A stretch of DNA of 64,000 nucleotides from Bolinopsis microptera (Eukaryota > Ctenophora > Tentaculata > Lobata > Bolinopsidae), in NCBI RefSeq assembly GCF_026151205.1, contig NC_087074.1, positions 10,201,226 through 10,265,225 of the forward strand, given 5' to 3'. Shown one piece after another: positions 42,801 through 52,479 of this stretch. The notes under the pieces were generated by a model. That model had not been told where the DNA came from. It saw only the letters and a program-made list of their open reading frames with translations, and did no database searches. How positions within the stretch are numbered: position 1 is the stretch's first letter; every line of letters begins with the position of its first letter. A program made the position numbers and the translations under genes.

Positions 42801-45567
42801 ATATACGGAAGCAGAAAGGACCCAGAGGATATCATTTTTAATGATGGTAGAGGAGAGACATTTCCATCGCCACTTACATGTACACGTTAACACGTACACG
42901 ATACACGTACACGTACGTCCATGTGATAGAGTTTTGGAGCCCATTTCAAGCCTGCTTAATCCTGAGCTGCTATTATTATTTATATTATTGTGAGAGAGGT
43001 GGAAGAGTGTAGTTTGTAGTACTTATATAATGATATACAATAGTAATATATACGTGAGAACTGAGAAGTGCGTGAGTATTGCGTGAGAAGTGCGTGAGTA
43101 TTGCCGATTGCGCGACATGATCATTAATTGAGTCATCACACTGCACTATATAAACCTTTCCGACTGTTCACATTGTTACAAGACGTAATCTAAAAATGTT
43201 CTGTATATGTAGACATTAGAAGAGATTCGTAGCAATTGTCTGCAACGTAAACTGAGTATTATAAAATTTACAGTCTGTAAGAGTAAAATACATGAAGTTT
43301 AAATCTTAACGCTCTTGATTAGTATACGTGATTTATATTAGGACTACGGCTGCTAACTTATTTTGCAGTTACATTCTGCTGAACTTAGAAACATAGTTTT
43401 ACAAGATTACAGATCAAGTGTAATAACTTCTTATTTATAAAGAGATCAGATAAACAATCGTTTACACATGTTCTTCTTAAAGCATAAACTTAATTCAACT
43501 ATTTAAGTTCGCAATGTGTTGACCGATCTGTGCGGAAATTTATGGATTGACAGAGTTGCTGCGCCATAATACCCTGTAACCACGATATCCCCATAAACTA
43601 ATTTATCCTGATTGGAATGAGAGGATTCTGGAACATACAATACTTATACAATACTACACAATGTACACTACCATATACATACTTACAATACTTGTACAAC
43701 ACAATGTACATAACGATCTAGCGAGGACTTCATCTCGGGCTGTTTGATATCCCCGAGTGTGTCCACAACTGTTGATATCACTAAAACAATAGCCTCATGA
43801 AAAACAGTGAGGAGATGGTGCACTAGAAACCAAGTACACAGATTAACACACAGTGGTACACAGCAGGCAAGGTTAGATAGTAGGCAAGGTTATACCTTGA
43901 CCTCATAAGAAGATATAACACTCGATACTAGGTGTGTGTTTTCAGTGTTTCTAGGCCGTTTAATATGGAAAATGCAAGGGTGAAGCCAGCGGATAGATTT
44001 AAATTCATCATGAAGAAATCACATTTTGCCTACTTGGGCATGAGTAACCTTATTAACTAGTCGTCTGTCGAAGATTGGTTAACATTAAGACATTAGAATA
44101 ACGTTGCATAACGGGAAATTTAGTCCACATATTTCACAACGTCTGCTAGATGGAGAGTTATAAATACTGAAAACGAAGCACCATCTGCATCATCAATGTT
44201 CATCGTGCGACTATAATAATATCTGCACTATGATATATTCTGCAATATTTAATGTATTGTGTAATGTATATTTAATGTACATATTGTACTAAAATAGTAG
44301 CACCAAAGAGTAGCCACTCATAACCTAAAATTTAAGACCTTTTAGGTTATGACACTGTTAATGTGCAGCCGTCTTTTGCAATAGTTGGCCTTGAAACTTT
44401 AAAATGGAGTCCAGAGGATTTATAAAATCACAGTTTGAGCGCCAGTTGTTAATATTGGTGCATTTTACCCAAATCTACCGATTGAATAAATGTATTATAT
44501 AGTTTATACTTTATATTATATTTCCGAAAGTGTTTATTTCATAACTGAGGTCTCAAGACATGCTTCCTGGTTAGAAACGTTCTAGAATCTTCTGGAATAT
44601 TCCTATCTGGACTCTTTCAAATGCGAAATTTTCCATAATCACTTGATTTATTGGGGTATATCATATTATGATATGACGTCACTAACCATGGAATACATTA
44701 ACAATTCAACATTTTTCAGCCGGAAAACGATATAATGGAATTTCCGGTTCAAGGCTATCACAATAAGATAACAAATAATGTGGAATTCTTTAAAAGCAAG
44801 TTAGTTGCTAAGAACGTGTAACGTAGATCTAATTACACTTAATGTAACGAGGCAGAGTTTTCAAATACGGCTTTATCTACCAAATAATCTGGCTAACAAT
44901 CAAATAATATTATTATATTATAATGTCCTGTCAATCCTCCGCAATCAATCCTTGGTAAATTAAAGCGCGAACCATCAATATCAAAACCGGGACACCGATA
45001 AAATGTTCATCAGTGTCTCAGTTTCTAGTCTCAGTTTTCATTGAAAACTGAAATGATCAATGTATTATCTGATCAGTTTGATCTAATTAACTAATAATTT
45101 AATTAACTAATTAGGTGAACTTACCAACATTGCAAGTGTCACACAGTATTATCTCATTAGGAGGTTCTGACTCTCCGAGTTTACAAACCACACACACAAT
45201 CACGTCCGTCTCCGCGGCAACTGAGGGAGCTACGTCAGAAGGTAATAGGTCTAAATATGTATAGTGAGAACGTTCTCATTATACACTACATGTACACTAC
45301 TAATACTATTTGTTGACTTGTCTGTAGTGTAATAATTGCTTAAAATTCCATAAATTTAACATATTTAAACTAGGGATGTGTCCAGGTATGTAACTAAAAC
45401 CTACCATCAAATATGTTGATCCAGTCAACAGCAGCCACACTTCCATCATCAAACTCTGCTACACACTCCTTCCTCGCCAGAGATATGGATCTGATCTTGG
45501 TGTAGTATATCTTGCCATTGGGGACCCGCGCTAGTACCACGTCATTTATATGATAGGGAAAACTCAT
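21465..45567 (-). CDS. Tudor-PHD-MYND chromatin protein (8 coding exons, whole gene)
   Basis: Predicted 1571-residue nuclear protein. Exons in transcript order: 45567-45405, 45229-45125, 35025-34899, 34772-34709, 26290-22736, 22593-22036, 21864-21772, 21515-21465; every junction is GT-AG and phases agree. The N-terminal Tudor next to a PHD finger recalls Polycomb-like (PHF1/MTF2/PHF19) proteins, which read H3K36 methylation, but the second PHD and winged helix of that family are not seen. Instead a long basic, Ser/Pro-rich disordered region with several nuclear-localisation-like clusters leads to a C-terminal MYND zinc finger, a domain that usually binds proline-rich co-repressor peptides. 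An in-frame TAG just upstream supports the start at 45567; the exon appears to begin near 45602 after an acceptor, implying a non-coding first exon further upstream. Introns host a foldback-like element, a satellite array and a nested glycosyltransferase gene. The exon linkage is inferred. Confidence 0.8.
22036..22593 (-). CDS. exon of 11-residue coding repeats (Tudor-PHD-MYND gene)
   Basis: 186 codons, phase 0 at both ends. The core is about eight tandem copies of NVSPAPVACSQ (33 bp each), flanked by diverged versions such as NSTLTSAAFSQ. The opposite strand and other frames also stay open, which produces misleading ORFs there. Low-complexity linker just before the MYND finger. Confidence 0.78.
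22736..26290 (-). CDS. large disordered-region exon (Tudor-PHD-MYND gene)
   Basis: 1185 codons without a stop. Begins after the acceptor TTCATTTCAG with KKIPKKRRKLHRSPPKPPK (basic) and ends at donor AAG|GTCAGT. Mostly Ser/Pro/Thr-rich and predicted disordered, with basic clusters (KKKKIKKIPVNRK, KKKKQLKRPTK) and two helical-looking segments (around DQIRGLYMRLYDFLQQT, and SELAIRAAVIRLEERATSV near the exon end). The frame stays open upstream to 26395, but that part overlaps the end of the intronic foldback element and is taken as intron read-through. Confidence 0.85.
23075..23385 (-). repeat. coding tandem repeat, 14 residues x 7
   Basis: Seven 42-bp units encoding variants of SSTRMDHVSVVPSV within the large exon. 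The unit length is a multiple of three, so the frame is kept. Units differ at fixed positions (DHV/DPV/DRV; VPS/VQS/VSS/LPS). Confidence 0.85.
26520..29560 (+). repeat. left arm: about 16 tandem units of about 184 bp
   Basis: Units contain TTTACCCCTGTAGGGGATTT, TTCCGGGGTATTTGGAACA and CCCAGGGGCCACGCCCATCC. Four units carry a longer variant with an extra stem-loop in which ATTTGTAGGGGATTTGA and its complement are separated by about 8 bases (near 26721, 27473, 28410, 28977). Confidence 0.92.
29561..30189. other. unique centre of the foldback-like element
   Basis: About 630 bases without the 184-bp unit, AT-rich, no convincing coding frame. Confidence 0.6.
30190..33940 (-). repeat. right arm: about 20 tandem units of about 184 bp, inverted
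   Basis: Reverse complement of the left-arm unit (AAATCCCCTACAGGGGTAAA, TGTTCCAAATACCCCGGAAC). Two stem-loop-bearing variant units lie near 30415 and 30985, next to the centre. Units from about 31300 on are much more uniform than those of the left arm. Confidence 0.92.
33972..34708. other. intron sequence, no gene seen
   Basis: Remainder of the intron between the foldback-like element and the linker exon. A 93-codon plus-strand frame at 34028-34309 has no family resemblance and is not called. Confidence 0.4.
34709..34772 (-). CDS. short basic linker exon (Tudor-PHD-MYND gene)
   Basis: 64 bases, encoding STSPRSPIKRKRKLVKEAPQ plus Q. Acceptor TTCTTCAG after a long T-run, donor CAG|GTTAGT; phases match the PHD exon before and the large exon after. 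KRKRK looks like a nuclear localisation signal. Confidence 0.75.
34899..35025 (-). CDS. PHD finger exon, C-terminal half (Tudor-PHD-MYND gene)
   Basis: Encodes YHQLCHP...EKWHCFYC, giving the His and last three Cys ligands of the PHD finger. Acceptor CTCCAG, donor CCAG|GTATGG. It begins with two bases that complete the Gly codon of the exon at 45125-45229. One other frame is also open and contains YRPGKVAL, superficially like histone H3, but is phase-incompatible with the neighbouring exons. Confidence 0.85.
35026..36573. other. intron sequence, no gene seen
   Basis: AT-rich intron of the Tudor-PHD-MYND gene, start of the 10.1-kb intron that holds the 18-bp array and the nested glycosyltransferase gene. 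No supported feature. Confidence 0.4.
36574..38790. repeat. 2.2-kb array of an 18-bp unit with higher-order structure
   Basis: More than 110 copies of CTCTTTCAGCACTCACAC and variants (CCCTTTCAG, ATCTCTTTAAG, CACACACGCAC). Variants recur in the same order, forming multi-unit higher-order repeats. The unit is a multiple of three, so long frames on both strands (for example 364 codons on the plus strand) are artefacts. Confidence 0.93.
38791..39721. other. spacer upstream of the nested glycosyltransferase gene
   Basis: AT-rich; should contain the promoter of the gene at 39722. An acceptor-like TTTCGTTTCCCAGCAG ends about 15 bases before the ATG, so a 5' UTR intron is possible. Confidence 0.45.
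39722..41524 (+). CDS. ricin-type lectin + GT12-like glycosyltransferase, type II membrane protein
   Basis: Single-exon gene, 600 residues, probably a Golgi GalNAc-transferase-like enzyme. A short basic cytoplasmic tail (KLRLLKTKR) precedes a membrane anchor at about residues 11-29, then a low-complexity Gly/Lys stem with GGKVKDS repeats (about 105-140). Residues about 145-265 look like a ricin-B beta-trefoil (QLWVSGRCAAP, DQQFTL as QxF/W, LRAKHEQNKQLCM). The catalytic domain (about 325-590) resembles the B4GALNT1/2 family GT12: CVTVITKTARRPQLVTRL, IAYDDGPPP, GRNLALKQV, FLLLDDDHI with the metal-binding acidic cluster at 414-416, and FLAKTNDIIKMGGW. It lies inside a 10-kb intron of the Tudor-PHD-MYND gene on the opposite strand. 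Acceptor and donor sugar cannot be told. Confidence 0.85.
   Translation: MKLRLLKTKRMICVVTVMLLLLVFIVEMFSYYSASVPQKLQNLQTNHPNDSVNLKEIGKTNGGPLQIDKKKHNIQIATENITVPPTTTPRLMRTEDKDRDNKWEPGRKENESGGKVKDSGGKVKDSGGRRIKKSGGRVTERFQNSRIQLWVSGRCAAPDKNNILVLSHCDPSVDQQFTLTDSGMLQYDNTTKCVVVGEGYSNILKLGDCSDGVEFEVMKGVYLRAKHEQNKQLCMSPTVENAGRLEASINSCLGNVISLTPCSVKASRIKIETENVFKEKMKPLINGRGGLTEDCDFPACRLNKPADPIIMTNSSNTKCRDVFTCVTVITKTARRPQLVTRLAQSIRDVRGSDLRIIAYDDGPPPGDYSEEVWADIATFPLLRYIIGSDRDLGISLGRNLALKQVNTPYFLLLDDDHIISGNTSIEKMLGILERTDATLVGGKCAGKDPFAGNLQFLYRQNYKMLRVISGKCDREIPQFPGCSQCDIVSNIFLAKTNDIIKMGGWSDELKILEHTDFFVILRAAGMKAMHCHDFEVINQQEVTLNSEYYKLRYGVLRRGHMMSLVMSKYNIDGLDQCGGWVVGGDGRILCLQCRFRQFNC
41634..41639 (+). promoter_or_regulatory. 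polyadenylation signal AATAAA
   Basis: Canonical hexamer 110 bases after the stop of the glycosyltransferase gene. Confidence 0.6.
41640..45124. other. intron sequence with TA microsatellites, no gene seen
   Basis: AT-rich rest of the 10-kb intron. Short TA runs at about 41800-41820, 42137-42150 and 42404-42419, and a small GCGTGAGTATT/GAGAAGTGCGTGAG tandem near 43050-43110. No coding segment recognised. Confidence 0.5.
45125..45229 (-). CDS. PHD finger exon, N-terminal half (Tudor-PHD-MYND gene)
   Basis: 105 bases encoding CVVCKLGESEPPNEIILC and DTCNVG: C-x2-C-x13-C-x2-C at predicted residues 67-87. Donor AATGTTG|GTAAGT, acceptor GACGTAG. With the exon at 34899-35025 the full pattern is C4-H-C3. 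Confidence 0.88.
45405..45567 (-). CDS. Tudor domain exon and start codon (Tudor-PHD-MYND gene)
   Basis: Starts MSFPYHINDVVLARV; the Tudor barrel follows (GKIYYTKIRSISLARKECVA, then FDDGSVAAVDW). The spacing to the PHD finger (about 12 residues) is as in Polycomb-like proteins. Donor GATG|GTAGGT. The frame stays open a little upstream of the ATG with GTG codons, then meets TAG near 45599. Confidence 0.82.
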
Positions 45568-46915
45568 GACTACCACCGAACATAATGTGGGCTACCTGTT
45601 AGAAAACAGTTAGAGGAATTTGAGGTTTTGTAAGAGTTTTGTGGAATTAAGTAAAGTTTGGTTGATCTCTGATAATACTATAATGTAGTTACGACCCCCC
45701 CTGCCCCCCCCCCCACAGTCGATTATAAACCAGATTATAAACCCAGATTGTAGCCAGTGGGTTTGGTGATCAGATCTCAAAAAACAAATACAGAACAAAA
45801 CAAGTTACAAGACATGCGGCAAAGGGTTTAAGTAAACCATGATACTATCGCGTGTAAGATCACATCCTGATTCAGCACATTTCATCTCAATACAAGACCA
45901 TGGAGACTCTTGGCCAGTGTCAATTTATGAAAGTCGCACATGATTCATTTAAAACGGGTTTACAAATTACACAAGACTAAAACAGATTCCCGGTCAAACC
46001 AAGACGTCATATCATAGCTTATAATTTAGTTAACGAAAATACAACATAGCGATTAGCGAGTGAGGTCTCACCCTGATTCTACATAATTCATCCATACACC
46101 AACTGAAAAAGACAAGAAACACATACTTGAACACCCAGTGTAACCCTGCACACAGAAGGTGTTACCCGGGAAACAGAAGGTGTAACCAAGGAAACAAAAC
46201 GCCGTCTCCAAGCAACATGGAAACAGTCTCTCGGCAACACATGGTCAACAACAAAAGAACAGCGTTCAACAACTAAACTGTAACATAGCTCAATGTTGCC
46301 GGCTACATAAAACATTGTAACAACGTAATCAATGTAACTAATGAAGGAGACTTTAAGCTACCGCAACTGTCTTGGTTCGGACTTTGTGAAGTTGTGAGGT
46401 GGGAATGTTGCGGGGAATGCCTATGAGCTACACGTGGTGGTTTGAAAAAGAGTTTTAACAGTTGCAGCAAACAGGCCAATTAATTGCAGCTAATTGCATA
46501 GTTAATGTAAAAGTTTCATTGGACAATGGACGACTCATCTCTGGGAACGAACAATCGTTAATAATTGTACATGGATCATTTGTTAGGACAAGCAGCTTTA
46601 TTTAGTGATCCTTTCTGTGAGGAACCTTCAAGGTTTACAGTTCAAACACTCACAAACCTAAAAGCTCCAATACCAAAACTGAGCTGACAGCACACTTTCG
46701 AGCCACATTTGGCAGGAAAGCAGAATTGATATCACATGCCCTGATGGGGAGCACTGTTAGCAGTAGCTCTCACAGAGGGTATGGATGTCAATCAGTTGTT
46801 CAGAAAGAGCCACATGGAAACTTTAGATTATGATACATAACGATATTTTGGTGTATAGGGTGGGGTCAATGGGTCATTTGCATATTAATTTAGCCAGATT
46901 TCAGTCATTTCAGAC

Positions 46916-46972
46916 CTTACTGGGCGGCGCTCAGCCCGTCATTCCACCGAATCTCTATTCTTAATTCTATAC
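46916..46972. mobile_element. fragment of the hAT-like MITE, inverted
   Basis: Begins TTACTGGGCGGCGCTCAGCC, the complement of the MITE right end at 15482 and 17471, and continues through CATTCCACCGAATCTCTATT. The other terminus is missing. Confidence 0.75.
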
Positions 46973-47894
46973 AATAAAGAGCGAAAACTTTTTAAAATTG
47001 CACACTGAAGTTTAGTTAGTGCAATAAAAACATTCCATAAAATATATTATGTATATAAAGAAATGGAGGGACGAATGACTTAATCACTTGATAATTTCTA
47101 GCGAAGCAAATTATGGCAAGATGAATGTAAACAGGTTACTCAACAAAATTCTAAGTCAATGATTACAAGTTACATCCATAAATCATTCTGAAATAACAGA
47201 CAAGCAAGACGGACGATAACATTGTTGATGTGAATTATGGTGTAGTATTTAAAGTAAAACAGTTGATAAGATGGACTGATAAATAGACACTTATGTCGCT
47301 ACTGCTCTATTCAAATACAAGAACCAGGAAATTCTTTTACCTTATCGCAGATACTGATTATATATGATTATAAGGCCAAGGACTATGATGTGTAATCGAC
47401 ACTAAAACATATATTCTATACATTATACATCTTCAGTTTTAATGACTCAAAATACATCTAAAGTAGAATCACCTCATATCGTCTATCGATTAATATGAAG
47501 GATGTAATTGATTGGAAGCTGGTGACGCAGTATCCTATACCGCTGATAAGTAGAAAACTCATGGACCATTGAAATTCGCTCTAATAATTTGTAATATCAC
47601 ATAGGCCAGGTAGTAATAAAAAGCAAATTGGGTGCGGCAGTCAGCATTTACTACGGCAGAATGTATGAGCACGCAAAAACCTAATTTAACATGTTCCAGT
47701 TCGTCGTAATTATTCATGTTGATGTACTGATGAAACCATAAACATCAAATACTCTACAAAATTGAATAAACTTGATTAAGTTTAATTGTGATATGTCTAG
47801 TTAGCTCCAATACTCTGGTAGAATCCATACGTATGATCAAATTCTGCTTTCCGGGACAAATCTGGCTCCAAAGAAAGTGTGACGAAACATTAAC

Positions 47895-47966
47895 CACATG
47901 TCTTCTCATGCGATAACAACATTTTCAAAACTCGGCAAGTTTTGATATCGCATGAGAAGGCATGTG
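47895..47966. repeat. bulged hairpin, 72 bp
   Basis: CACATGTCTTCTCATGCGAT pairs with its near-complement at the right end (one mismatch), continuing after a 10-base bulge with CAAAACT/AGTTTTG around a five-base loop. Shape is like a small-RNA precursor or a micro-MITE. Confidence 0.6.
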
Positions 47967-49436
47967 ATAAATGATTGAGATAAGATTTAAGGCACCTGTT
48001 ATAATGCTAGATGTCTAGAATTACAATATGTCATGTTGGTCCAACCAATAACCTAACTAAGAAGTCAGACTGGCAGGATCAACTGGCAACTGTCCCTATA
48101 ACCATTGCTAATAATAAACATTCCAAAAATGATGGGTTAGATAGTAACTGGGTACAAGAACGTTCATCAATTAAAATAATTAATCCTTGCAGCATCAATC
48201 ATATTAATCCTTAAGTATCGCAATTTAACAATGTAAGCATCTTCATGCAGCATTTATAGCTTTGTTTATCGCGTTCTTTATCTTTGGAATTGAAAATGAA
48301 AACGCATTAGGTGTCCCAATGAAAGTATCTTATCTTATAATATAATGTCTTGATAAGGTATTGGGTGTTGAGAGATAAGGGCTAAATCATACGAGCAATT
48401 GACGTTAGAGAAGTGGGCAAGTCGGAAAAATCTTCTAGACAATATTTACGATTTCCATGAAATCTCAGAAATATTGATTAAACAAACAAACAAACGATCA
48501 ATAATTACATTAAAATAGTAGAGGCCAAAACGTGACTGAATTAACTGACGCTACTTAAATATAAACATTGGTCACGATTCTTCGCATATACATATACTCA
48601 AAGTCGTGAATCTTGTTGATACGAAATATTAATTGAATTCGTAGCGAATATTTGTCGCTTTGCCCTTATCAGAGGGTCTATCATTTTGAATTACAAATAC
48701 AAAAAGATCTGAAATATTATCAGTTAAATCAAATTGAAGGCCCTTAAAACGAATCAGGAATGAGGGAAAGTGTCGAATGGGTCAGACAGTGACTCATAAT
48801 AATCAATAAATATACAAACGTGGTCGTGGTGCAAGCAAGACCAGCACAGATATAAGAGCAAACACTCACGAAATGTAAGGATCAAATTAGTTCTATACTT
48901 TAACTTACAGCACGGCTCCGGTGTGTCTTCTCCATGCAACACGGAAGTAAGACTATCAGCTGAAGGATGTAATTCAATCCTATTGTTCACGTCCAGGATT
49001 GACTAATTAATTATGCATAAAATTAAAAGATAATAAGTATCAGAGTCATTGTTATTTCTGGTAGTTAATTTTCAGTAGAATTACACTAATTGAGAGCAGA
49101 TCTAAGCTTCTAAGGAGAAACTTGAGACAATATATTATATCCTTATTACATTCTTTCTGAGATGTTAATATCTCAATAGTGGGCAGTGGCACACATTCCT
49201 ATGCTATAGTCCGATTTCAATAAATATTAACCTGTATCCTTTTTCTGAATTGTTTTGGATTTAACAATATTAGGATAACCACTTATAAAGATCATCTCTT
49301 TTATTTAGTTGTAACTAATAAATATATTATCTAGATTCAAGATAAAATTAGGTTAGCGAAAACTTTTCTAACGTGCATCCAACCACGGGCAGATCAATTT
49401 CTTACTTAATCTATTAATCTATACTATTTATTAGTA

Positions 49437-49820
49437 TCTATACTAATAATCCCAATAAATCTGTGTGTATGTGTGTATGTGTGTATGTGTGTATGCGGGA
49501 AATTTCCGAGCTGCGAGCGGCTTAATCAAGAAAACGGTAAGAGTTATGGGACTGGTTTTTTCGGTACAGTTTCGAAAAAAGTATGACGAAGGCAATAAGC
49601 AAATTTAAAAAATCGGCCGGAGGTAAGTGGTTTAATTGATGGTTTTGTATCACAAATATGACATAAAATGGCTCACTTTTTCTCCCTCCTCGCTCTCTCC
49701 GATTACAGCATATGCAGAGTCGAGTTGGTATATATATGTTCATCATAATTTATAATTAGGGTATAATTTGGCAGTGTACCAGCCGCAAGGTTCACTGTAA
49801 TGTAATACTATAAGCTTAAT

Positions 49821-49854
<34 letters not shown>

Positions 49855-50000
49855 TCATTGCGGTCTGTTTGGATTATAGAGAGATTTCATACTTCCATAC
49901 GACAATATAATGCGTGTTTTCGCCTATATTATAGGCGGTTTATACTTTTGCATTTCAACTGCGATAGTGAAGTCCCGGCCGTAGGCACGGGTTACACTAG
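49437..50000 (+). mobile_element. Helitron-like non-autonomous element, copy 2
   Basis: Best-preserved copy: starts TCTATACTAATAAT after an A, ends with the CCCGGCC...GGCACGGG hairpin, TTACA and CTAG, followed by T. TC at the 5' end, CTRR at the 3' end after a hairpin, and A/T flanks are the Helitron signature. Contains a 29-base G run (49822-49850). Confidence 0.78.
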
Positions 50001-51356
50001 TATTAACATAATATCAAATCATGCTCCCGGATTTCACGATACCACGAAGCCCAAGTCACAGTGTACTGTGTAGGAGTGCTAATACAAACTACATGAAGAT
50101 GCCACCCAAAATATACAAGCTTCGAAGATCCAGAGAGCAACTATCAAATAAACCCACTGATGAATAATTGACCTGGTGACGTTGCCAACTATGACCGGCT
50201 ACATTTACAAAACCACACAGCTTAAACGAACCATAGAACCAGTCGTTTAACAGAAAGTAGCTAGATTACAAACAGATTTCAGAGAACTGCCTTTCAGAGA
50301 AATGCCTCTTAAAGTTCTGTCAGCTACTTCCAGTATTATATATGAGAATTACATCACCCTTGAACGCTAAGTGAGGTGGGAGCTGAACTTGGTTATAACT
50401 GCACTTGACAGGCTTAGCTGGGCCCACGCCCCACTGTCATTCATCGTACGTTATTAAACATACACAATATCGATTCTACAATTTGTGACGTACTTCGGTA
50501 TGCTGTTAGTACTGGACGCGGGTCATATTTTCTTCCAAAACACAGTTAGTACTTTTGTACTCAGTGGTGGGTCTGCTTTTTTGGGTTTTTTGAATTGTTT
50601 TGTAACTTTTTATCTAATTCGACTACATTGCAAACAAAACCCCTACTAAATAGTGGATATTATTTGCCCATTTCCCAATGTTTAATGAGCTGTTTAAAGG
50701 AATTCATAGGTGGGTATCTAATTTTATATACCAAGACACAGTTAGTACCGTGATTTCTCAACAGTTAATACTGCAAAAGCGGGCAAAAGGGGGTGAGTGT
50801 CTTTATTATTATCCGAAAAAACAGTTAGTACAGCGAAGGGGGTGGGCGGGTCTTTTGAAAAATTCCAAAACTACACTTAGTCGACGTCACGTCCAAAACT
50901 TAGTACCTGATCCCCCCGACCCTGATCATGATGAGCCGAAATCGTTGTTATGATATCCGGCCAAGCACCTTCTAAACTACTTACTATTATATCCGGATAT
51001 TCGATCAATTTTATCACTATCAGAGTAAAATTGAGTGGAATTTGAATTAAAATATTGTCAAATTGTTATTATTCTAGAGGGTAAAAAAGAAAATGTTTAT
51101 TACGTAATCGACGACCAAACCCCCCCCCCCCCCCCCCCGTAATCAACTGTAAGCATTTAGAAACCCACTCCCCCCTCGGCTGATTACGTAGTATGTGAAC
51201 GACCCCATATTATGATTTAATTCTTCTCATCCCACTCGCAACGATTAGACACAAGCATTTTTGCATTATTTAAAAATGTTATCTATATTATATATATTAT
51301 ATACATTATACAATCTACATTCTTAACTAATCGCTACTAAGAGCTCATTAGAAAAA
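50001..51356. other. intergenic repeats, no gene seen
   Basis: Contains several CAGTTAGTAC words (50540-50910) in a GGGTTTTTT- and GGGGGTG-rich context, and ATTACGTA words flanking a 19-base C run (51100-51195), possibly a small inverted-repeat element. No coding sequence recognised. Confidence 0.4.
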
Positions 51357-51757
51357 TTTGCAGTTACAGTATGGTAATATAATAAATAAATTTGCAGTTA
51401 CAGTATGGTAATACATATAATAAATAAATTTGCAGTTACAGTATGGTAATATAATAAATAAATTTGCAGTTACAGTATGGTAATATAATAAATCAATTTG
51501 CAGTTACAGTATGGTAATATAATAAATAAATTTGCAGTTACAGTATGGTAATATAATAAATAAATTTGCAGTTACAGTATGGTAATATAACAAATAAATT
51601 TGCAGTTACAGTATGGTAATATAATAAATAAATTTGCAGTTACAGTATGGTAATATAATAAATAAATTTGCAGTTACAGTATGGTAATATTTAAATTAAT
51701 TAATTTGCAGTTACAGTATGGTAATATAATAAATAAATTTGCAGTTACAGTATGGGG
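51357..51757. repeat. 34-bp minisatellite
   Basis: About 12 copies of a 34-base unit containing AAATTTGCAGTTACAGTATG and GTAATATAATAAAT. A detached unit lies at 55913-55950 and a partial one at about 56537-56570, showing that later insertions split the array. Confidence 0.9.
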
Positions 51758-52160
51758 GGGGGGGGGCGACGCCCCAAAAGGCCCCGATTTCTAGGGCCCT
51801 TTTTGGATTTTCGATGCGTCTGGGGCCTTTTGTTTGATATATGCTAAGTGCTTTAATGATATCATCTGACTACTTGCACAGTACTTTTATGTTTATTTGA
51901 GTGTATTTACATGGAGATTATGGTCCATAAACACTATCAAATAGTGGTCAGGGTCAAAAGGCCCCAAAAGGCTCCAAAAAGCCCCGATTTCTAAGGCCAT
52001 TTTTGGATTTTCCACATGTGTAGGGCCTTTTGGGGCCCTAGAATTAACTTGGGAGGGGGGGGGGGGGGGGGGGGGGTGTAACCAAAAAAAAACCCAAAAA
52101 AACCCAATCCCAGTATTACCTTTTTCAGGGTAGGAGTTCGGTTTTTTTGGGTTTTTTACA
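51757..52160 (+). repeat. left composite repeat (blocks X then Y)
   Basis: Block X (GATATATGCTAAGTGCTTTA ... AGTGGTCAGGGTC, bordered by GGCCCCAAAAGGCCCC-type words) followed by block Y (AACCCAATCCCAGTATTACC). Both recur in the same orientation at 55585-55912 but in the order Y then X. Interrupted by long G runs. Confidence 0.75.
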
Positions 52161-52479
52161 AATTTTTCATTTGAAGGAAATAAAATCAGGCACCTAGCAA
52201 AACAATTATCAGTACAATATCACTGTTGTGGTTCATCACTACAACATCACAATAGATATAATCGCTTAAATATCACCCAAAAGCAGTATTTTATTCACTG
52301 ATGTGCTCAGAAGAAGTTGGCCATCCAGATATGATATCAGCCATATGTAATGCTCACTTCGATGGCCATGGCAAATTGAGTTAGTAGGGACGCAACTCAC
52401 TGATGACCCCAACCCTGACCGCAACCGGTACAAGAGGAATAAAGCCTTTCTTCTCACCTTCACGATCTCTGTTTCCGTT

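Larger units (their letters stand above)
45603..49436. other. upstream region of the Tudor-PHD-MYND gene, no gene seen
   Basis: AT-rich intergenic or 5' UTR intron. Contains a poly-C tract (45695-45716), a repeated GGAAACAGAAGGTGTAACC word near 46145-46195, a MITE fragment (46916) and a hairpin (47895). No convincing coding exon. Confidence 0.5.

Noticed and set aside
48754-48990. Possible exon with a GTAAGT donor (HPSADSLTSVLHGEDTPEPC)
   Set aside because: The donor is good, but no convincing acceptor exists, and joining it to the Tudor exon would hit an in-frame TAG; left as a possible 5' UTR exon only.
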